This document shows positions 6,896-15,290 of a DNA stretch of 60,044 nt, one piece after another. Origin of the DNA: Rhodobacter sp. (GTDB lineage Bacteria > Pseudomonadota > Alphaproteobacteria > Rhodobacterales > Rhodobacteraceae); NCBI GenBank assembly GCA_020250175.1, contig JADCEN010000025.1, positions 1-60,044 on the forward strand, given 5' to 3'. The position numbers were made by a program, and so were the translations under genes. A model generated the notes under the pieces. The model was not told where the DNA came from. It saw only the letters and a list, made by a program, of their open reading frames with translations, and made no database searches. The first letter of the stretch is position 1. Every line of letters begins with the position of its first letter.

Positions 6896-8899
6896 ATGGC
6901 GTATTTTCTGGGTGTCGACACGGGCGGCACCTATACCGATGCGGTGATCGTGGACGAGGCGGCAGACCGGGTGATCGGCACCGCCAAATCGCTGACAACA
7001 CGGGGCGATCTGGCGCTGGGCATCGGGCGTGCGGTGGATGCGGCGCTGTCCGGGGCTGGCGTGGCGGCGCGCGAGGTGCGGCTGGTGTCGCTGTCCACGA
7101 CGCTGGCCACCAACGCCCTGGTCGAAGGGCAGGGTGGCCGGGTTGCCCTGATCTTCATCGGTTTCGATGACGGCGATCTGGACCGGGGCGGTCTGACCGG
7201 GGCGCTGCGCGGCGATCCGGTGGTCCGGCTGGCGGGGGGGCATGGTCATGCCGGGCAGGAAACCGCGCCGCTGGACCTGCAGGCGCTGGAAACCGCCGTC
7301 GCCGGTCTGGCGGACGAGGTCATGGGGTTTGCCGTGGCATCCCGCTTTGCCACCCGCAACCCGGGCCACGAGGTGGCGGCGCGCACCCTGATCCGCCGGG
7401 TGACCGGGCGGCCAGTGACCTGTTCGCACGAACTGTCCGCGCAGCTGAACGGCCCGAAACGGGCGCTGACGGCGGTGCTGAACGCCCGTCTGATCGGGAT
7501 GATCGACCGGCTGGTTGCCGCCTGCGAGCGCCATCTGATCCGGATCGGCATTGATGCGCCGCTGATGGTGGTGCGCGGGGATGGGGCGCTGATTTCGGCG
7601 GCCATGGTGCGCGAGCGCCCCATCGAGACGATCCTGTCCGGTCCTGCGGCCAGCATTGTGGGCGCGCGCTGGCTCACGGGCGAATCCGACGCGCTGGTGT
7701 CGGATATCGGCGGCACGACAACGGATGTCGCCCTGTTGCGCGGCGGCCTGCCCGAGATTGATCCGCAGGGGGCGCGTGTTGGCCCCTATCGCACGATGGT
7801 CGAGGCGGTGGCGATGCGCACGACCGGTCTGGGGGGCGACAGCGAGGTGCATCTGCGGACCGAAGGCTTGCAGGGCGGATTGCGCCTTGGCCCGCGCCGT
7901 CTGGTCCCCGTCTCGCTCTTGGCGGTGGACCATGCGGCCATGGTGCATGAGGCGCTGGACCGCTGGCTGTCCGCCGATGCGGTGGCCGAGGCGGACGGGC
8001 GCTTCGTCATCCCGATGGGCGGGCAGGCGGGCGGGCTGAGCGCGCGCGAAGCGGCTGTTCTGGCACGGATCACCGGGCCGATGCCGTTGGAGCTGGCCCT
8101 GACTTCGCGGCTGGAAGTGGCGGCACTGGAACGGCTGGTGGCGCGCGGTCTGGTGATGCTGTCCGGAGTGACCCCGTCGGACGCCAGCCATGTGCTGGGC
8201 CGGCTCGCGGCGTGGGACGGGCATGCCGCAGAAAAGGCGGTGCGTCTGCTGGCGCGGCGGCGCACCGGGCGCGGCGACCGCTTTGCCCCCGATGCCGCCA
8301 CCCTGGCCCAGGCGATTGTCGATCAGTTGACTGCGCAGACCGTGGAGTGCCTGCTGGAGGCAGCCTTTGGCGAAGACCCCGCCTTTGCCGACGAGGTGCC
8401 TGAACACCTTGCCCGCCACAGGCTGACACAGGCCGGGCTGGACCGGCACCGCGGGATTGTGGAAGTGTCGGTCCAACTGGGCGTGCCGGTGATCGGGCTG
8501 GGGGCCTCTGCCCCGTCCTATTACGGGGCGGTCGGGGCGCGGCTGGGCGCGCGGATGATCCTGCCGGAACATGCCGGGGTGGCCAATGCCATTGGCGCTG
8601 TGGTGGGGCAGGTCGCGCAGCGTGCGACCGGGCTGGTGACCAGCCCCGGCGAGGGGCGCTTCACCGCGCATCTGCCGGATGGGATGGCGGTCTTTGCGAA
8701 TCGTGACGCGGCCCTTGCGGCGCTGGAGGCGGCCCTGGTGCAGGAAGCCTCCGCCCGCGCGCGCGCGGCCGGGGCCGAAGACCTGTCCATCACCGTGACC
8801 CGCGACATCCGCGAAGCCCAGGTCGAGGGCCGCGCCATGTTCATCGAGGCCACCCTGTCGGCCACCGCCAGCGGCAGACCCCGCGTGGCCCATGGCTGA
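6896..8899 (+). CDS. Hydantoinase/oxoprolinase family protein (HyuA-type)
   Basis: 667 residues with an N-terminal ASKHA-type nucleotide-binding start (FLGVDTGGTYTDA at 4-16), the central SGPAASIVGARWL and SDIGGTTTDVALL segments typical of hydantoinase A/5-oxoprolinase alpha domains, and a C-terminal domain. Family members hydrolyse cyclic amides such as hydantoins or 5-oxoproline with ATP, normally with a HyuB partner; no hyuB is present in the window, so substrate and partner are unknown. The start is supported by a purine-rich GGGGAAGGGA immediately upstream of ATG 6896. Monocistronic, followed by a tRNA gene. Confidence 0.88.
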   Translation: MAYFLGVDTGGTYTDAVIVDEAADRVIGTAKSLTTRGDLALGIGRAVDAALSGAGVAAREVRLVSLSTTLATNALVEGQGGRVALIFIGFDDGDLDRGGLTGALRGDPVVRLAGGHGHAGQETAPLDLQALETAVAGLADEVMGFAVASRFATRNPGHEVAARTLIRRVTGRPVTCSHELSAQLNGPKRALTAVLNARLIGMIDRLVAACERHLIRIGIDAPLMVVRGDGALISAAMVRERPIETILSGPAASIVGARWLTGESDALVSDIGGTTTDVALLRGGLPEIDPQGARVGPYRTMVEAVAMRTTGLGGDSEVHLRTEGLQGGLRLGPRRLVPVSLLAVDHAAMVHEALDRWLSADAVAEADGRFVIPMGGQAGGLSAREAAVLARITGPMPLELALTSRLEVAALERLVARGLVMLSGVTPSDASHVLGRLAAWDGHAAEKAVRLLARRRTGRGDRFAPDAATLAQAIVDQLTAQTVECLLEAAFGEDPAFADEVPEHLARHRLTQAGLDRHRGIVEVSVQLGVPVIGLGASAPSYYGAVGARLGARMILPEHAGVANAIGAVVGQVAQRATGLVTSPGEGRFTAHLPDGMAVFANRDAALAALEAALVQEASARARAAGAEDLSITVTRDIREAQVEGRAMFIEATLSATASGRPRVAHG

Positions 8900-8914
8900 C
8901 ACCCCGTTTTCCGC

Positions 8915-8943
8915 TTGACGGCTGTGCCCCGCCAGACTACTCA
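8915..8943 (+). promoter_or_regulatory. Probable promoter of the tRNA gene
   Basis: TTGACG (8915-8920) and TACTCA (8938-8943) are 17 bp apart and end 12 bp before the first base of the tRNA. The -35 is near consensus; the -10 is weak, as is usual in this GC-rich group. Confidence 0.45.
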
Positions 8944-8955
8944 GCCCGCACCCTT

Positions 8956-9032
8956 GGCGAGGTAGCTCAGCCGGTTAGAGCACGCGACTCATAATCGCGG
9001 GGTCGGGGGTTCGAGTCCCCCCCTCGCCACCA
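8956..9032 (+). tRNA. tRNA-Met, anticodon CAU, CCA encoded
   Basis: A 77-base cloverleaf: acceptor GGCGAGG / CCTCGCC, D-arm with AGCTCAGCCGGTTAGAGC, anticodon stem GCGAC...ATCGC? with loop CTCATAA and anticodon CAT (about 8991-8993), and T-arm GGGGGTTCGAGTCCCCC, followed by discriminator A and a genome-encoded CCA. The first pair G-C marks an elongator-type tRNA and not an initiator, which has a mismatched 1-72 pair. A tRNA-Ile2 with lysidine-modified CAU cannot be excluded by eye, but the sequence is like alphaproteobacterial elongator tRNA-Met. Its 3' side is flanked by insertion-sequence debris. Confidence 0.93.
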
Positions 9033-9069
9033 CTGCCAAGGCACTGTCCGAATTTCATTTCTTATCATG

Positions 9070-9740
9070 GGCATAGGGGGCAGGCTGTGTCGCAGAAATC
9101 TCTGATGACCGGGGTTCCCTGCCCGCGCGCGGATTGATCCCGCGGCGGCGGTGACGCCGTTCAGGGCGGCTGCCCTGACAGGGAAACCGGCCTCTTGACG
9201 GTTGGCGTCTTGCGCCACCGTTGCCCGGGCGTTCGGCCAAAGCGCCATGGGGTGCGCCGGGTCTGGTTGCGCGATTGCCCCGGCGCTGTCCGGCCTGTGG
9301 TCAGCTTCGCCGCCCGGATGCCCGGCCTCTGCCCGTCAGTTCCGATATGACGCCTGCGCAACAAAGGTCTTTCGGTGCCGCCATGCTTGCGGGTGTTCCC
9401 CCGCCTGCGCCGTCGGCCCTGTTCCCGGTGCTGTCGATCAACCGGTGCAGCGGCCCTTGTGATCCGCGACGGGGATGCTGACCTTGCGGGTCTTGCGGCA
9501 CCGCGACCGCGTGCCGAGGTTCGGCACCGCCCGGCCAAGGCCGGTCAGCCGCAGAAGGCTGCGGGCGACCCCAGTCGTTTGCCGCAGCGCCATGCCGACC
9601 CGCCCTTTCAGGGTCAGACAGGTGTCTGAAAGGCTGTGTCCCCGCCGTCCGGCCGCCAACCGCGCCTGCCCGACGGCGCAGCCCCTGAGGTCATGGCAGG
9701 ATCACGCGGGCTTCACCGGATCAATCCCTTATGGGGTCTG
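9070..9740 (-). pseudogene. Decayed IS5-family transposase
   Basis: Read on the minus strand, consecutive pieces in different frames match an IS5/IS427-type DDE transposase: PAMTSGAAPSGRRG (about 9695-9650), a CLTLKGRVGMALRQTTG-like block and SLLRLTGLGRAVP (9620-9530), GSQGPLHRLIDSTG with its catalytic Asp (about 9450), NTRKHGGTERPLLRRRHIG (about 9390-9330), and a C-terminal VRAAALNGVTAAAG (about 9170-9130). Several frameshifts and deletions, including loss of the middle catalytic region, make it inactive. I cannot fix terminal inverted repeats. It lies between the tRNA 3' end and moaB. Apart from it I see no gene in 9033-9778. Confidence 0.75.
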
Positions 9741-9778
9741 CGCAGCAGGGCCAGAGCGATCCGATTTCAACCCAACCC

Positions 9779-10321
9779 TTACTTCCGCCGCCGGTGCTCT
9801 TCCAGCCTTGGCATGATCTCGACAAAGTTGCAGGGCTTGTGGCGGTAATCGAACTGCCAGCGCAGGATCTCGTCCCAGGCGTCGCGGCAGGCGGAAGGGG
9901 ACCCGGGCAGGGCGAACAGCCAGGTGCCCTGGGCGACCCCGCCGCAGGCGCGCGACTGCACCGCAGAGGTGCCGATCTTTTGCATCGACACCAGGGTGAA
10001 CACCGTCCCGAACGCCTCGATTTCCTTCTCATAGACATCGCGGTGCGCCTCTACCGTCACATCGCGCCCGGTCAGGCCGGTGCCGCCGGTGGTCAGCACC
10101 ACGTCAATCGCCGGATCGGCGCACCAGCGGCGCAGATGCGCGACGATCGCCGCGCGGTCATCGCGCTCGATGGCGCGCGCCGCCAGGATATGGCCCGCAT
10201 CGGTCAGCCGTTCGGCCAGCGTATCGCCCGAGGTGTCCGTCTCTGGCCGCCGCGTGTCGGAGACGGTCATCACCGCTATCCGCACCGGCACAAACTCGCG
10301 TGTCTCGTCAATCCGGTTCAT
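9779..10321 (-). CDS. moaB: Molybdenum cofactor biosynthesis protein MoaB
   Basis: 180 residues matching the MoaB/MogA fold: VRIAVMTVSDTR near the start, the molybdopterin-binding TTGGTGLTGRD loop near the middle, and a C-terminal FALPGSPSACRDAWDEI. MoaB/MogA enzymes adenylylate molybdopterin before molybdate insertion; which of the two roles applies is not certain from sequence. The ATG at 10321 overlaps the stop of the upstream uracil-DNA glycosylase gene (ATGA), so it is translated second in a two-gene operon. A longer frame upstream has no initiation signal. No other moa/moe gene lies nearby. Confidence 0.9.
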   Translation of the reverse strand: MNRIDETREFVPVRIAVMTVSDTRRPETDTSGDTLAERLTDAGHILAARAIERDDRAAIVAHLRRWCADPAIDVVLTTGGTGLTGRDVTVEAHRDVYEKEIEAFGTVFTLVSMQKIGTSAVQSRACGGVAQGTWLFALPGSPSACRDAWDEILRWQFDYRHKPCNFVEIMPRLEEHRRRK

Positions 10322-11121
10322 CCGTTCATCCTCAAACGGGCTTTCAGGCACAAGAGATCTGCCCAGGCCTCGCGTTTTGCCGCCGGGTTGCGCAGCAGAT
10401 AGGCGGGGTGGAGCATCGGCAACACCGGCTTGCCCAGCGCCTCTGCCCATTGTCCCCGCAGGCGGGTGATGCCCTTGGCCCGCAGCAGCGCCGACAGCGG
10501 TGTGTTGCCCATCACCACAATCACCGCGGGGTCGGCAAGGGCGATGTGGCGCTGCAGGAAGGGCAGCAGCATTGCCACCTCGTCCGGCGTCGGCTCGCGG
10601 TTCTGCGGCGGACGCCAGACCATGACATTGGTGATGTACAGCGCCTGCGCCGGGTCAGCCGCCGTGCGCGACAGGCCGATGGCCGCAAACATCCGGTCCA
10701 GAAGCTGGCCCGCGCGGCCCACGAAGGGACGCCCCTCGATATCCTCGTCCCGGCCCGGCGCCTCGCCCACCACCATCACCCGCGCGCCGGGCAGACCATC
10801 GGCAAAGACCAGCGATTTCGCCCCGCGCTTCAGCTCGCAATGCTCGAATGCCGCCATGGCCCCGCGCAGCGCCTCAAGGCTTGGTGCCTGCGCTGCGGCT
10901 TCGCTTGCCGCCCGCACTGCATCGCTGGTATCCGGCGCGGCGGCTGGCGCGGGCCCGGTCGCCACGGGGCGCGCCGCCCCGGCAGGCGGTGCCGCCGGGG
11001 CGGTCGGAGCCGCCGCATCATAGCGGTTGACCGGCGTTTCCCCCAGCGCCACATCTGCGCCAAGCTCCAGCTGCCAGGCCAGCGCCGCAAGGTCCGCGTC
11101 AAAGGTCAGGTCCCTGTCCAT
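10318..11121 (-). CDS. Family 4-type uracil-DNA glycosylase lacking most iron-sulfur Cys
   Basis: 267 residues. A low-complexity Ala/Pro linker (35-80) precedes the catalytic domain with GEAPGRDED at 119-127, [11 protein letters not shown] at 132-142, a [11 protein letters not shown] block at 165-175 and HPAYLLRNP at 238-246. The order matches family 4 uracil-DNA glycosylases, which remove uracil from DNA in base-excision repair. The classical enzymes bind 4Fe-4S through four Cys; here only Cys95 and Cys258 exist, and the usual Cys in the RPP block is Trp169. The enzyme is probably active without a cluster, or differs in stability. It overlaps moaB by 4 bp; the functions are unrelated. Confidence 0.88.
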   Translation of the reverse strand: MDRDLTFDADLAALAWQLELGADVALGETPVNRYDAAAPTAPAAPPAGAARPVATGPAPAAAPDTSDAVRAASEAAAQAPSLEALRGAMAAFEHCELKRGAKSLVFADGLPGARVMVVGEAPGRDEDIEGRPFVGRAGQLLDRMFAAIGLSRTAADPAQALYITNVMVWRPPQNREPTPDEVAMLLPFLQRHIALADPAVIVVMGNTPLSALLRAKGITRLRGQWAEALGKPVLPMLHPAYLLRNPAAKREAWADLLCLKARLRMNG

Positions 11122-11227
11122 GGCCGCAAGACTATGCGCCCTGCATCCTGCGGTAAACCGCTTGTTCGGCCCCGGCGCGCTTTCTATAAGCGCCTCGACC
11201 GGGACGCCCCGGCCCAGAGAGGTTCCG

Positions 11228-12190
11228 ATGACATTCCGCGCCCGTCACCTGTTGGGGATCGAGCACCTGGCACCAGAGGACATCCGCACGGTGCTGGACC
11301 TGTCCGAACGCTATGTCGATCTGAACCGCCGCACCATCAAGCGCACCGATGTGCTGGCGGGCATGACCCAGATCAACATGTTTTTCGAGGCGTCGACCCG
11401 CACCCAGGCCAGTTTCGAGCTGGCAGGCAAGCGGCTGGGGGCGGATGTGATGACGATGCAAGTCGCCCAGTCCAGCCTGAAGAAGGGCGAAACCCTGATT
11501 GACACGGCGCTGACGCTGAACGCGATGCAGCCCGACCTGCTGGTGGTGCGGCATCCGTCGTCCGGCGCGGTCAATCTGCTGGCATCGAAAGTGACCTGCG
11601 CCGTGCTGAACGCGGGCGACGGGCAGCACGAACACCCCACGCAGGCCCTGCTGGACGCGCTGACCATCCGCCGCGCCAAGGGCCGGATTCAGCGGCTGAC
11701 CGTGGCGATCTGCGGCGACATCGCCCACAGCCGGGTGGCGCGCAGCAACCTTTTGCTGCTGGGCAAGATGGAAAACCGCATCCGCCTGATCGCACCGGCC
11801 ACCCTGATGCCATCGGGCGTCAATGACTTCGGCTGCGAGGTATTCGACGATATGGCCGAAGGGTTGAAGGGCTGCGACGTGGTGATGATGCTGCGCCTGC
11901 AGAAGGAACGGATGGACGGCGGCTTCATCCCGTCAGAGCGCGAGTATTACCACCGCTACGGGCTGGATGCCGAAAAGCTGGCCCATGCCAGGCCCGATGC
12001 CATCGTCATGCACCCCGGCCCGATGAACCGGGGGGTAGAGATTGACGGCACTCTGGCCGACGACATCAACCGCAGCGTGATCCAGGACCAGGTGGAAATG
12101 GGCGTGGCCGTGCGCATGGCCTGTATGGAGCTGCTGGCGCGCAATCTGAAGGCGGAACGGGGGCGGCTGGCAGCGGGGGCCTTGGCCTGA
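11228..12190 (+). CDS. pyrB: Aspartate carbamoyltransferase catalytic subunit
   Basis: 320 residues, the usual length. [12 protein letters not shown] (53-64) carries the carbamoyl-phosphate loop (S-T-R-T at 56-59), followed by KGE near 82, [20 protein letters not shown] with the carbamoyl-phosphate ligands, [11 protein letters not shown] and [11 protein letters not shown]. It makes N-carbamoyl-aspartate in pyrimidine synthesis. The ATG at 11228 follows AGAGAGGTTCC; longer upstream frames lack family sequence. The partner pyrC-like gene is 1.8 kb downstream rather than adjacent, separated by an outer-membrane-type gene and a repeat array. Confidence 0.96.
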   Translation: MTFRARHLLGIEHLAPEDIRTVLDLSERYVDLNRRTIKRTDVLAGMTQINMFFEASTRTQASFELAGKRLGADVMTMQVAQSSLKKGETLIDTALTLNAMQPDLLVVRHPSSGAVNLLASKVTCAVLNAGDGQHEHPTQALLDALTIRRAKGRIQRLTVAICGDIAHSRVARSNLLLLGKMENRIRLIAPATLMPSGVNDFGCEVFDDMAEGLKGCDVVMMLRLQKERMDGGFIPSEREYYHRYGLDAEKLAHARPDAIVMHPGPMNRGVEIDGTLADDINRSVIQDQVEMGVAVRMACMELLARNLKAERGRLAAGALA

Positions 12191-12292
12191 CCCGGTCCGT
12201 GCGCCGGAGTTGTGACCAAACTGCACCGGCGCAGGCAGAAACGGCGGTATCGGCCTTAACCGGTGCGGATACCGGGCGTAATCCTGTCGCAG

Positions 12293-12313
12293 GGGATCGC
12301 GTGACGCGATCCC
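12293..12313 (+). promoter_or_regulatory. Palindrome in the leader of the beta-barrel gene
   Basis: GGGATCGCG-TGA-CGCGATCCC is a perfect 9-bp inverted repeat ending 17 bp before ATG 12331. It could be an operator or an mRNA hairpin just upstream of the GGAG ribosome binding site. Function is inferred only from position. Confidence 0.35.
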
Positions 12314-12330
12314 GGCAGCGGAGATGACCC

Positions 12331-13131
12331 ATGAAACTTCTGTCCCTGATTGCCTTGGTTGGCGGTCTTGCCGCCGGAGCGGGGCCTGCGCTTGCCCAAT
12401 CCTCGGACGAGCTGGCCAAGAAGCTGGCGAACCCGGTGGCCAGCCTGATTTCGGTGCCGTTCCAGTACAATTACAACAGCGGCTTCGGCGACGGCAACGG
12501 GCAGCAAAGTTACATCAACATCCAGCCCGTGATCCCGATATCCATCGGCGAAAACTGGAACCTGATTTCGCGCACCATCCTGCCGGTGGTAAACGAAAGC
12601 GATTTCACGCCGACATACGGGTCCAGGACCGGGCTTGGCAATACAACGCAGAGTTTCTTCTTTTCGCCGAAGAAACCGACCAGGGCCGGGCTGATCTGGG
12701 GTATCGGCCCGGTTCTGCAGATTCCGACGGCCACGAACGGTATCGGGCCGAACCAGTGGGGCGCGGGGATCACCGGCGTTGCATTGAGGCAGGCAAAGGG
12801 CTGGACAGTGGGCGTGCTGGCCAACCATGTCTGGTCCATCAGCGGCGAAGACCGCTATGGCAATTCCAGCGCCACCTTCCTGCAGCCCTTCCTGAGCTAC
12901 ACCACCAAGAAGGCCACCTCTTTCGCGGTCAACACCGAATCGACCTACAACTGGGAAACCGAGGAATGGTCGGTTCCCATCAACTTCACGGTCGGGCAGA
13001 TCGTCAAGATCGGCGGCAAACCGGTGCAATTGACGGCAGGCGCGCGCTATTGGGCCGACAGCCCGGAAAAGGGGCCAGACGGCTGGGGCGCGCGGCTGGT
13101 GGTGACCTATCTGTTCCCGAAAAAAGGATAA
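12331..13131 (+). CDS. Secreted beta-barrel-type outer-membrane protein
   Basis: 266 residues with a signal peptide (residues 1-22, ALAQ cleavage). The rest alternates polar and hydrophobic residues in short strands rich in Gly, Asn, Tyr and Trp, and ends in VTYLFPKK, compatible with an outer-membrane barrel. Segments such as VPFQYNYNSGFG, QPVIPISI, WNLISRTILPVV and GIGPVLQIPTAT recall proteins often annotated as transporters or neuromedin-U-like, related to the phenol-pathway meta barrel family. The cargo is unknown. GGAG upstream supports the start. It sits between pyrB and the pyrC-like gene, where related genomes usually have no gene (from memory), so it may be an insertion. Confidence 0.7.
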   Translation: MKLLSLIALVGGLAAGAGPALAQSSDELAKKLANPVASLISVPFQYNYNSGFGDGNGQQSYINIQPVIPISIGENWNLISRTILPVVNESDFTPTYGSRTGLGNTTQSFFFSPKKPTRAGLIWGIGPVLQIPTATNGIGPNQWGAGITGVALRQAKGWTVGVLANHVWSISGEDRYGNSSATFLQPFLSYTTKKATSFAVNTESTYNWETEEWSVPINFTVGQIVKIGGKPVQLTAGARYWADSPEKGPDGWGARLVVTYLFPKKG

Positions 13132-13174
13132 CAGGCACGTCCCGCCATTGCCCCGGACGCACAGCCTGGCCTGA

Positions 13175-14004
13175 CAGGGTATTGAAAAGGCATCGCCGCC
13201 GCTTGCCGGACGGGAAGATCATTCTGATCCTTGGGAACGGCGGCGTGCCGATCCCGGCGGGCAAGCAAACGCATCGCGGTTCCCCGCCCCGCCCGGTCCG
13301 GGGCAAGGGTTCCACAAAGACCCGTCATACAGGCGCAATGGAGGCCAGTGCCCGCCAAGGGCGGGCCGGGCGCTGGCCGGGGGCCTTGGTCCCCCGGTCG
13401 GCCAAGGGGCAGCACAGCGCTGTGGCAGGGGCGATGGCCCCTTCCATGCCGGCGACGCAGTTCCGCCTCCCCTCCGGGCGGGATCAGGAAACGCACCGCG
13501 TTTCCCCGCCCGCGCGGGACGGTGCCACATGACCCGTGTCACCCGCGCAACGCAGGCCAGCGCCCGACCCGGCGGGCGAGAAGCGCCCGCCGGGGGCGGG
13601 TCGGGCGCTGGCCGGGGGCTTTGGCCCCCGGCTGGTCAAGAGGCAACGTGGCGCTGTGGCAGGGGCGATGGCCCCTGCCAGAGAGACCGGGCATCCCGGA
13701 ATGCATAGGACCGTCTCTCTGGGCGGGATCAGGAAACGCATCGCGTTTCCCCCGCCCGCGCGGGACGGTGCTCTGCAGACCGGCAGGTCGGGGAACACGG
13801 CAGGCCAGCGCCCGTCCCGGCGGGGGGTGCGAAGCGCCCGCCGGGACGGGCGCTGGCCGGGGGCTTTGGCCCCCGGCGGATGGGTAACAGGCGCAGCGTA
13901 GGGCCGGGGCGCTGGCCCCGGCCAGACCGCAGGGGGCCTGCGGAAGAGGTTCCCGTTTTGCGGCCGGCGGTCCATGCGGCTGGCACTTTTTCAGCAAACT
14001 GCTA
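13175..14004. repeat. Repeat B array: three degenerate tandem units
   Basis: About 830 bp without a gene, made of roughly 220-250 bp units. Each unit has an AAACGCATCGCG-type block (near 13265, 13491 and 13737), followed by a long hairpin whose arms start CCAGCGCCCG and end CGGGCGCTGG (unit 2 at 13555-13613, unit 3 at 13803-13858), then GCCGGGGGC-TTTG-GCCCCCGGC (13611-13632 and a twin near 13856-13877). The first unit carries the CGCCGCTTGCCGGACGGGAA block also found in copy 1 at 6461-6852, and the array ends with the same terminal block (to about 14004). The hairpins could block transcription between the barrel gene and the pyrC-like gene. Confidence 0.85.
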
Positions 14005-14014
14005 AGGTCGCGCC

Positions 14015-15289
14015 ATGATGCTGCACTTCACCAATGCCCGCCTGATCGACCCCGAAGCGTGCAGCGATGCGCCCGGCAGCCTGACCGTGGCGGATGGCCT
14101 GATTGCCGCGCGCGATGCCGATGCGCCGAAGGGGGCCATACGGATCAACTGTGGCGGTCACTGCCTTGCCCCCGGCATCGTCGATCTGGGCGTCAAGATC
14201 GGCGAGCCGGGCGAGCGGCATCGCGAATCCTTCCGCTCCGCCGGGCTTGCGGCGGCGGCGGGGGGTGTCACCACCATCATCGCCCGCCCCGATACCGCCC
14301 CGGCCATCGACACGCCCGAAACGCTGGAATTCGTCACCCGCCGTGCAGCCGAAGCCAGCCCGGTGCGCATCCGCCACATGGCCGCCCTGACCAAGGGGCG
14401 CGCCGGGCGCGAGATGACCGAAACCGGCTTCCTGCTGGATGCCGGTGCGGTTGCCTTTACCGATGCCGGGCATGTTGTGTCCGACAGCAAGGTGCTGGCC
14501 CGCGCCCTGACCTATGCCCGCAGCCTTGGCGCGCTGGTGATCGGCCATCCGCAGGACCCCGGCCTGAGCCATGGCGCGGCAGTGACATCGGGCAAGTTCG
14601 CCAGCCTGCGCGGCCTGCCGGGCGTGCATCCGCTGGCCGAACGCATGGGGCTGGAGCGGGACCTGGCGCTGGTCGAGATGACCGGCGCGCGCTATCACGC
14701 CGATCAGGTGACCTGTGCGGCCAGCCTGCCCGCCCTTGCCCGCGCCAAGTCGGGCGGGCTGGATGTGACGGCGGGGGTTTCCATCCACCACCTGACACTG
14801 AACGATCTGGACGTCGGTGATTACCGCACCTTCTTCAAGTTCACGCCGCCGTTGCGCCCCGAGGCGGATCGGCTTGCCGTGGTCGAGGCGGTGGCAAGCG
14901 GGCTGATCGACATCCTTTGTTCGATGCATACGCCGCAGGACGAGGACTCAAAGCGTCTGCCCTTTGAAGAGGCTGCGGCCGGGGCCGTGGCACTGGAAAC
15001 CGTCCTGCCTGCCGCCATGCGGCTTTACCACTGCGGCGCGCTCAGCCTGCCGCAGCTGTTCCGGGCGATGGCGCTGAACCCGGCGCGGCGGCTTGGGTTG
15101 CCACAGGGGCGGCTTGCCATCGGCGCGCCGGCCGATCTGGTGCTGTTCGATCCCGATGCACCCTTTCTGCTGGACCGGTTCACATTGCGGTCCAAGTCGA
15201 AGAACACCCCTTTTGACGGCCAGCGGATGGAAGGCAAGGTTCTGGCCACCTGGGTCGGCGGCACGCGCGTCTTCGGGGAAGACCGCTGA
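14015..15289 (+). CDS. Dihydroorotase homologue lacking metal ligands (PyrC'-like)
   Basis: 424 residues with the amidohydrolase layout of class I dihydroorotases: APGIVDLGVKIGEPG at 52-66, GGVTTIIARPDT, SIHHLTLND at 256-264, NPARRLGLPQGRLAIGAPADLVLFDPD and a C-terminal VLATWVGG. Key residues are missing: the HxH after the first strand is G59-V-K61, and the TDHAPH motif is SMHTPQ at 303-308, so the catalytic Asp is Met304. This resembles the inactive PyrC' of pseudomonads, which is needed to assemble ATCase with PyrB. I infer a structural role with the upstream PyrB, and an active dihydroorotase elsewhere. plsY follows after one base. Confidence 0.88.
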   Translation: MMLHFTNARLIDPEACSDAPGSLTVADGLIAARDADAPKGAIRINCGGHCLAPGIVDLGVKIGEPGERHRESFRSAGLAAAAGGVTTIIARPDTAPAIDTPETLEFVTRRAAEASPVRIRHMAALTKGRAGREMTETGFLLDAGAVAFTDAGHVVSDSKVLARALTYARSLGALVIGHPQDPGLSHGAAVTSGKFASLRGLPGVHPLAERMGLERDLALVEMTGARYHADQVTCAASLPALARAKSGGLDVTAGVSIHHLTLNDLDVGDYRTFFKFTPPLRPEADRLAVVEAVASGLIDILCSMHTPQDEDSKRLPFEEAAAGAVALETVLPAAMRLYHCGALSLPQLFRAMALNPARRLGLPQGRLAIGAPADLVLFDPDAPFLLDRFTLRSKSKNTPFDGQRMEGKVLATWVGGTRVFGEDR

Positions 15290-15290
15290 G

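Noticed and set aside
6839-8902. A 687-codon minus-strand open frame opposite the hydantoinase-type gene
   Set aside because: Same signs of an antisense shadow; the plus-strand protein has clear family motifs.
8956-9032. tRNA-Ile with lysidine-modified CAU, or initiator tRNA
   Set aside because: The 1-72 pair is G-C, excluding an initiator; the body resembles elongator tRNA-Met, though tRNA-Ile2 cannot be completely excluded by eye.
13175-14004. Possible CRISPR array because of regular repeats
   Set aside because: Units are over 200 bp, similar throughout and built of hairpins; there are no short identical repeats with unique spacers and no cas genes.
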